Shown here: positions 60,151 to 64,000 of the stretch, piece after piece
Layout: each line of letters starts with the position of its first letter
Numbering within the stretch: the first letter of the stretch is position 1
Source of the DNA: Lachnospiraceae bacterium
GTDB taxonomy: Bacteria > Bacillota > Clostridia > Lachnospirales > Lachnospiraceae
Reading direction: 5' to 3'
Assembly: GCA_015057435.1 (NCBI GenBank)
Contig: SVEJ01000003.1
Location: 38,393 to 102,392, forward strand
Length of the DNA: 64,000 nt
Program-made: the position numbers and the translations under genes
The notes under the pieces: generated by a model
What the model saw: the letters and a program-made list of their open reading frames with translations, nothing else
What the model was told of the DNA's origin: nothing
Databases searched by the model: none

Positions 60151-61410
60151 TTATGAATAATCGTTAAACAGTAATCCGGAATACTTCGATGGGTAATATG
60201 GGTTTGGATAATTCGTGTTCGTATTCGGATATGTAACAACTACTTTATCGATATAATGTAATGGATTCAGTGTCATCTTCTCTGTTGTTCTCGCAATATC
60301 TTTTCGGAATGACGAATTCTTCTCGTCGAATAATTCCTGAAGCTTTAGCGGATTGACATCTTGTTCCTGTGCCAGATAACCATCCTCGGTAATTGTAAGA
60401 CCTGCCGCTTCAATCTCGTTCTTGTGTCTGTTTGCAATTCCTGTTATATCACGGAACAGCTTGGTTGCTCCTTTTTGGTTTCCGTTGCGAGCAATATCAA
60501 CTAATTGATTATAGCTGTCTAAGAAGGTCTTAATCTGGTCAGCGGCTTTTCTTTCGTCCGGAACCAATCGAACTTGAATCGGTTCGTCACTCTTGGCAAG
60601 CAAGTCGATATCCACTGCGTGATTCAGTGAGATTCTATTACTGATTGAACTATGCAATGTATCATTAATATAAAATTCAGCGTTGGTCGGAAGTGATTCA
60701 ATGTGATCTATACCAAGCAAAGAAGTGATATCATCTTCTAAATAAGCTTCATCAAATTGGAAAAATAGGTCACCGTTATTCGGTTTTCCGATTGCTTCTG
60801 AGTGTAATACTAATGCGGTTGTGCCTTCAGATCGATTGTTACGTAATGCAGCTCTGATGCCGATATTGTTTTCATTGATAGAGCCTGCCAGATTGCGTAA
60901 CAGTTGTTGGTTAGTATCACCTTCGTTGACCTTCAATCGGAAGGTGTATTGATTGCGTCCTACTGCAATACCGAAGGAATAATCACCTTTTGGAATGGAT
61001 GCTTCATTCGAAGGGAAGTAGGTACCAACATTCGTCTGCGGTGTTGCGAGCGAGTCTACCTGAATCGATAGCTGTTCCGGCAAATCGCCGTAATTAGAAT
61101 TAACTAGGGATGCTGATACAACATGTTCGTTATCTGATACAGCTTTCATATGCGTCTGTTGCTCAGAACCCTCGCTAAGAAGTCGGCTTTCGGATTCTAA
61201 TGCCAAAGCTGCTTCTTTGATTCCAATGGCAAATGCCTGGTTCGCGTCAGAGAAGGTAAACTTATAGAATGGTGAATTCTGATTCTCTTTTACCATATTG
61301 TTATATACAGTTTTTAGATCGTTGCGTTTGTTCGCTTGAACACGCTGATTGTTGCGCGTTTGCGTAATCTGACTACTATAATAGTTGTACACATGATTCA
61401 GATTCAGCAT
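60151..61410 (-). CDS. Orphan FliD-related protein
   Basis: A 419-residue protein with a FliD-like layout: a helical N-terminus, a FliD_N-like part (LPEQLSIQVDSLATPQTNVGTYF), a middle domain (IRAALRNNRSEGTTALVLHSEAIG) and a FliD_C-like part (AADQIKTFLDSYNQLVDIARN). It ends with an unusual Asn/Pro/Tyr-rich tail (NTNTNYPNPYYPSKYSGLL). It is much shorter than FliD at 877 and lacks its coiled C-terminus. It is a lone gene 58 kb away from the filament operon, with its own terminator and promoter. A specialised cap or another extracellular filament protein is possible. Confidence 0.72.
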   Translation of the reverse strand: MLNLNHVYNYYSSQITQTRNNQRVQANKRNDLKTVYNNMVKENQNSPFYKFTFSDANQAFAIGIKEAALALESESRLLSEGSEQQTHMKAVSDNEHVVSASLVNSNYGDLPEQLSIQVDSLATPQTNVGTYFPSNEASIPKGDYSFGIAVGRNQYTFRLKVNEGDTNQQLLRNLAGSINENNIGIRAALRNNRSEGTTALVLHSEAIGKPNNGDLFFQFDEAYLEDDITSLLGIDHIESLPTNAEFYINDTLHSSISNRISLNHAVDIDLLAKSDEPIQVRLVPDERKAADQIKTFLDSYNQLVDIARNGNQKGATKLFRDITGIANRHKNEIEAAGLTITEDGYLAQEQDVNPLKLQELFDEKNSSFRKDIARTTEKMTLNPLHYIDKVVVTYPNTNTNYPNPYYPSKYSGLLFNDYS

Positions 61411-61513
61411 ATCATCTACCTCCTTCCTTGGATAATGAACAGCATCTTTGAAATCGTGGAGTAGAAACAGTCCATTGAGTCTACTAACCCATGATTAAGA
61501 TATAATTACATAT

Positions 61514-61542
61514 ATTATAGTATATCGATAGACACCTGTCTA
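61514..61542 (-). promoter_or_regulatory. Promoter and palindromic operator of FliD-like gene
   Basis: On the minus strand TAGACA-N17-TATAAT. The -35 is inside the perfect inverted repeat TAGACA-CC-TGTCTA (61529-61542), a likely operator. A CGATAT sits nearby but without a TAAA at sigma28 spacing. Confidence 0.65.
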
Positions 61543-61618
61543 TTAGCAATATGGATAAAATGTAATTACAGTTTTTGGAAAAAATATGCAAAAAAGTGCA
61601 TAAATATAAGAAAAATAG

Positions 61619-61655
61619 AAAAAGGGTAGGAACTATGCAGTTCCTTACCCTTTTT
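61619..61655 (-). terminator. Terminator of DUF4234 gene
   Basis: AAAAAGGGTA and GGAAC pair with GTTCC and TACCCTTTTT with a one-nt bulge; functions for the minus-strand gene ending at 61670. Confidence 0.87.
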
Positions 61656-61669
61656 AGCTCGTCATTATA

Positions 61670-62014
61670 TTATTGTGCCATCTTGTTAAGATCATTTTGC
61701 ATCAGTGCATAAGATACAATTCCTAAGCCGAAGAATGTAAGAATGATGTAAATGATACCGCTGTTGCCGTTTGTCGGAATTCCTCTTGAAGCCTTGGCAG
61801 ATTCTAATTTCTCACCTTGCTTATACATCCAGTAATATAAGTAAATGCTACATGTAACAAGCGATAGTAGGAATGCCATTCCTCCGGTTGTTCCTGTCGA
61901 GCGGGATGCATTATTCGTCTCGTCTGTTAAGCAGATGAACCAATAGATACCGTACAAACCGCATGTCAGAATAGTGAACAAGATGCAAAGTGCAATATTA
62001 CGTTCTTTTACCAT
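61670..62014 (-). CDS. DUF4234 family membrane protein
   Basis: A 114-residue membrane protein with about three hydrophobic helices: IALCILFTILTCGLYGIYWFICL, MAFLLSLVTCSIYLYYWMYKQG, SGIIYIILTFFGLGIVSYALMQNDLN. The repeated CGLYGIYW / CSIYLYYW pattern marks DUF4234. Function unknown. The start at 62014 (MVKERNIAL) has an AAGGAGG SD; the track start at 62095 does not. Confidence 0.88.
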   Translation of the reverse strand: MVKERNIALCILFTILTCGLYGIYWFICLTDETNNASRSTGTTGGMAFLLSLVTCSIYLYYWMYKQGEKLESAKASRGIPTNGNSGIIYIILTFFGLGIVSYALMQNDLNKMAQ

Positions 62015-62155
62015 GATAAGTCCTCCTTTTGTGATGTGTTTTGGTGTATTATATAGACATTTTCTTTTGTTGTCTATTAGAAATACAGATTGCACATTGC
62101 AAAAGTTGCATGATAAAAAGTTGGATTTCTGAACATAGTTTTCACTATAGTGTTT

Positions 62156-63220
62156 TTATTTTTCGTTTGGAATAGTTTCGATACGAATAACCTCATCAAT
62201 TGTGTAGTCCGGTTTTGCCGGCATGTCTCCGGAAAAGAGTACGCCAATCAAGTCTCCGGTTTTGACATTTTTAAAGTCATCTGCCGTCGTTCCATCTTCT
62301 GTTTTCTTGGAGACATAGATTTTATCTGAAATGTTCCTTATCCAATACTTTATCTGAGGTTCTATGATCATGTAGTCAGCATTCGTTTCTATAATGCTTC
62401 CCTCAAAATACTTCGATGGTGCGTATTCATAATATCCTTCACAAATCTCATTTCCGTTGAAATTCCAAGTGATGTATTTTCCAATATTATCATATTGAAT
62501 TGTAATTTCTTCATCATCTATTCCGATACCGTATTCCTGGGAACTATCGTCCAAATAGATAATTTCCTTGACGTATTCCGGAATATCTTCTTTTCCGTTT
62601 TCTTCTTTCGACCATATCGTCTTTCCTGCAAAAGAAATTGTTTCAGTATCCTGATCTATTTCAATCCAATCAATATCTGTCGACCCGATACCCTCAACAG
62701 AGGTAAGAACTGTTCGCTTCATGTTGGCACTTAAAACAGTGTTGCCTCCATCTTTTTCGATTTGCATTTTCCACTGCATAGGTCCTGAGTAAGCCTTGTA
62801 TTGCTTGAATACAAAAAATAGGAATGTTTTATCCTTCTTCTCTATCTTGTATGCTGCCTGAATCTCCATCGCCTCACTATCTTTGATTGGAACAATTGGT
62901 ATATAAAGCAAAACATATCCGACTAGAACAACAAGCGCACATGATAAAAGCGCAACAAAAAATGTCTGAATATTTTGTTTCTTTTTAATATGATGTTTCA
63001 TAATATTAAACTTAGATTTGGTAATTGTTTTATCTGTTTTTTCCTGTGGTAATTCAGCGCATAGTTCTTCATATTCCCGTGTACAGTCTGCACATGTTTC
63101 AAGATGTTGTTCAACGGCCTCCTTTGTCACCGCATTTACAACATCATCATGATAAAGAGGAAGTAAATCTTGAACTATTTCGCATTGTAATTCCTTAACA
63201 GTATCCATTTCCTTTTTCAT
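62156..63220 (-). CDS. Anti-sigma factor with zinc finger and extracytoplasmic domain
   Basis: A 354-residue membrane protein. The N-terminal zinc-finger-like HC2 motif (AVEQHLETCADCTREYEEL, H-x3-C-x2-C) marks an anti-sigma factor of the ZAS type. One membrane helix (FFVALLSCALVVLVGYVLLYI) is followed by an extracellular domain of about 240 residues of unknown fold. The start at 63220 (MKKEMDTVKEL) overlaps the sigma gene stop by 4 nt (ATGA), the usual coupling. It should hold the upstream ECF sigma inactive until an envelope signal leads to release. Confidence 0.88.
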   Translation of the reverse strand: MKKEMDTVKELQCEIVQDLLPLYHDDVVNAVTKEAVEQHLETCADCTREYEELCAELPQEKTDKTITKSKFNIMKHHIKKKQNIQTFFVALLSCALVVLVGYVLLYIPIVPIKDSEAMEIQAAYKIEKKDKTFLFFVFKQYKAYSGPMQWKMQIEKDGGNTVLSANMKRTVLTSVEGIGSTDIDWIEIDQDTETISFAGKTIWSKEENGKEDIPEYVKEIIYLDDSSQEYGIGIDDEEITIQYDNIGKYITWNFNGNEICEGYYEYAPSKYFEGSIIETNADYMIIEPQIKYWIRNISDKIYVSKKTEDGTTADDFKNVKTGDLIGVLFSGDMPAKPDYTIDEVIRIETIPNEK

Positions 63221-63747
63221 AACCATCCGTCCTTCCTTAACTGTTCTGTTATCATTTTCTTTGCTCGGTGATACGTCACTCTTGCCCAACTTTCCGTTTT
63301 TGAAAAGAGATTAGCAATATCTGCAAAGGGCAATTCTCCAAAGACTCGTAGGGAAAACACTTCTTTATAAGGTTCATCCAAGGTGTGTAGCACGAAGTGG
63401 ATTTTTTTTGAGAAATCCTTTTCTGTAATCATTTGTTCAATCGTCTTGCCCGGAGATGATATATCTGCCATTTTCTCATCTTCCAAAACCTCGCGGTTTG
63501 ATTTCTTGCATTTATTAATCCAAAGATGTTTCAGTATAGTGCAAAGCCATGTATACAAGCTGCTTTTACCTTCAAACCGGTCTGATGCCTGTATTGCTTT
63601 TAAAAAGGTTTCCTGTGTAAGGTCTTGTGCCTCCGTATCATTTTGGCAAATGGACAATGCATATCGGTAAACCGCTTCGTACTCTGCCAGTAAAATATCC
63701 TCTGTCATTCCTTTGTTTGTTTTCACCTTACGCAAGTCATTCACCAC
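63217..63747 (-). CDS. ECF sigma factor (sigma-70 family)
   Basis: A 176-residue two-domain ECF sigma: sigma2 (AVYRYALSICQNDTEAQDLTQETFLKAIQASDRF...SSLYTWLCTILKHLWIN, region 2.2-2.4) and sigma4 (TLDEPYKEVFSLRVFGELPFADIANLFSKTESWARVTYHRAKKMI, helix-turn-helix). The SD is AAAGGTGG. It forms an operon with the anti-sigma. A self-type promoter is visible upstream. Confidence 0.95.
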   Translation of the reverse strand: MVNDLRKVKTNKGMTEDILLAEYEAVYRYALSICQNDTEAQDLTQETFLKAIQASDRFEGKSSLYTWLCTILKHLWINKCKKSNREVLEDEKMADISSPGKTIEQMITEKDFSKKIHFVLHTLDEPYKEVFSLRVFGELPFADIANLFSKTESWARVTYHRAKKMITEQLRKDGWL

Positions 63748-63770
63748 CTTTCTTTTGTCCTTTCAAACTG

Positions 63771-63799
63771 TTAGACAATCCAGTTAAAGAAACGTTACA
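63771..63799 (-). promoter_or_regulatory. ECF-type autoregulatory promoter
   Basis: On the minus strand TGTAAC-N17-GTCTAA. TGTAAC/TGAAAC with a GTC-type -10 at this spacing matches ECF sigma promoters, so the sigma gene probably activates itself. Starts about 24 nt upstream of the coding region. The remaining 63800-64000 stretch shows no supported gene. Confidence 0.6.
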
Positions 63800-64000
63800 A
63801 GTTTTTCTTCCTTACTATAAACCGATTTTCTGATAAAGTATAGGAAAATCATCTGTAGAGTATATTTTTTAGATATTAATTGAAAGAAATGTATATTAGT
63901 CAATGATGTGATACCACATTCTCAAAAATAGAAAAGTTGGTATGATACTATAAAAGTTAATGGATGAACAGATGACTGTTAGTCCTAATTCTTATTCCGC

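Noticed and set aside
61520-61545. Sigma28 promoter for the orphan FliD-like gene
   Set aside because: ATCGATAT is present on the minus strand but there is no TAAA at 15-16 nt; the sigmaA-type match is better.
63960-64000. ATG at the window end (MDEQMTVSPNSYS...) as a partial gene
   Set aside because: No Shine-Dalgarno and only 13 codons visible; cannot be supported.

Overview
The window looks like a chromosome segment of a motile, anaerobic, low-GC Firmicute of the Lachnospiraceae type (Roseburia / Lachnospira / Butyrivibrio relatives). Evidence: Clostridia-type flagellins and filament chaperones, csrA next to the filament genes, a SAM-I riboswitch before metK, a rubrerythrin, split transketolase, a DUF3794-LysM protein and AT-rich Firmicute promoters with strong AGGAGG ribosome binding sites. 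No taxon can be named from sequence reading alone.

Region 1 (1-9.2 kb) is the late flagellar filament locus: csrA, flaG, fliD, fliS, a FlgN/FliT-like chaperone, two flagellin genes, a PilZ protein, and between the flagellins a secreted amidase and an Na+-coupled (SNF) transporter. Both flagellins have sigma28-type promoters, and both leaders carry a hairpin that shows a GGA in its loop just upstream of the Shine-Dalgarno, as expected for CsrA control.

Region 2 (9.3-29.3 kb) is a flagellin glycosylation island. It encodes a complete pseudaminic acid pathway (PseB, C, H, G, I, F), two Maf-type flagellin glycosyltransferases and two further GT-B glycosyltransferases. Mixed in are genes not needed for plain pseudaminic acid: two KAS III-like synthases, an SDR ketoreductase, two acyl carrier proteins, a DltA-like adenylating ligase, a sugar formyltransferase-like protein, an MBL-fold hydrolase and a broken citrate-lyase-ligase-like nucleotidyltransferase. 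The reverse-strand operon PseH-ACP-KASIII-SDR and the forward operon ACP-ligase-PseC-GT-PseG-GT-Maf diverge from a 190-bp region holding two back-to-back, near-consensus sigma28 promoters. The simplest reading is a motility-coupled system that builds an unusual acyl or aminoacyl group (for example 3-hydroxybutyryl or alanyl) on a carrier protein and puts it on a nonulosonic acid that decorates flagellin. This is the best candidate for an undescribed system here.

Region 3 (29.3-43 kb) is mostly housekeeping and envelope genes: CysQ, an acyl-CoA carboxylase carboxyltransferase, a YtrA-type GntR regulator with an ABC exporter, SppA, an RDD protein, two tiny membrane-peptide ORFs, an orotate-PRTase-like protein, a LUD protein, a SleB-like hydrolase, a PrcB-like lipoprotein, a DUF3794-LysM protein and an HD-GYP phosphodiesterase.

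Region 4 (43-64 kb) holds SAM riboswitch-metK, a BlaI/BlaR1 pair whose sensor ends in a degenerate M23 domain, DegV, rubrerythrin, transketolase halves, nitroreductase, rhodanese, RlmL-like and RlmD methyltransferases, RdgB, YfcE, PrsW, TrkA/TrkH, an orphan FliD-like protein, a DUF4234 protein and an ECF sigma/anti-sigma pair.

Four intergenic regions (31.75-32.17, 38.03-38.23, 43.35-43.53, 50.56-50.83 kb) carry palindromic repeat elements. They share features such as a TGCTTGCA hairpin apex and a GAGC...GCGATG frame. No tRNA, rRNA, CRISPR array, transposase or prophage gene was seen.
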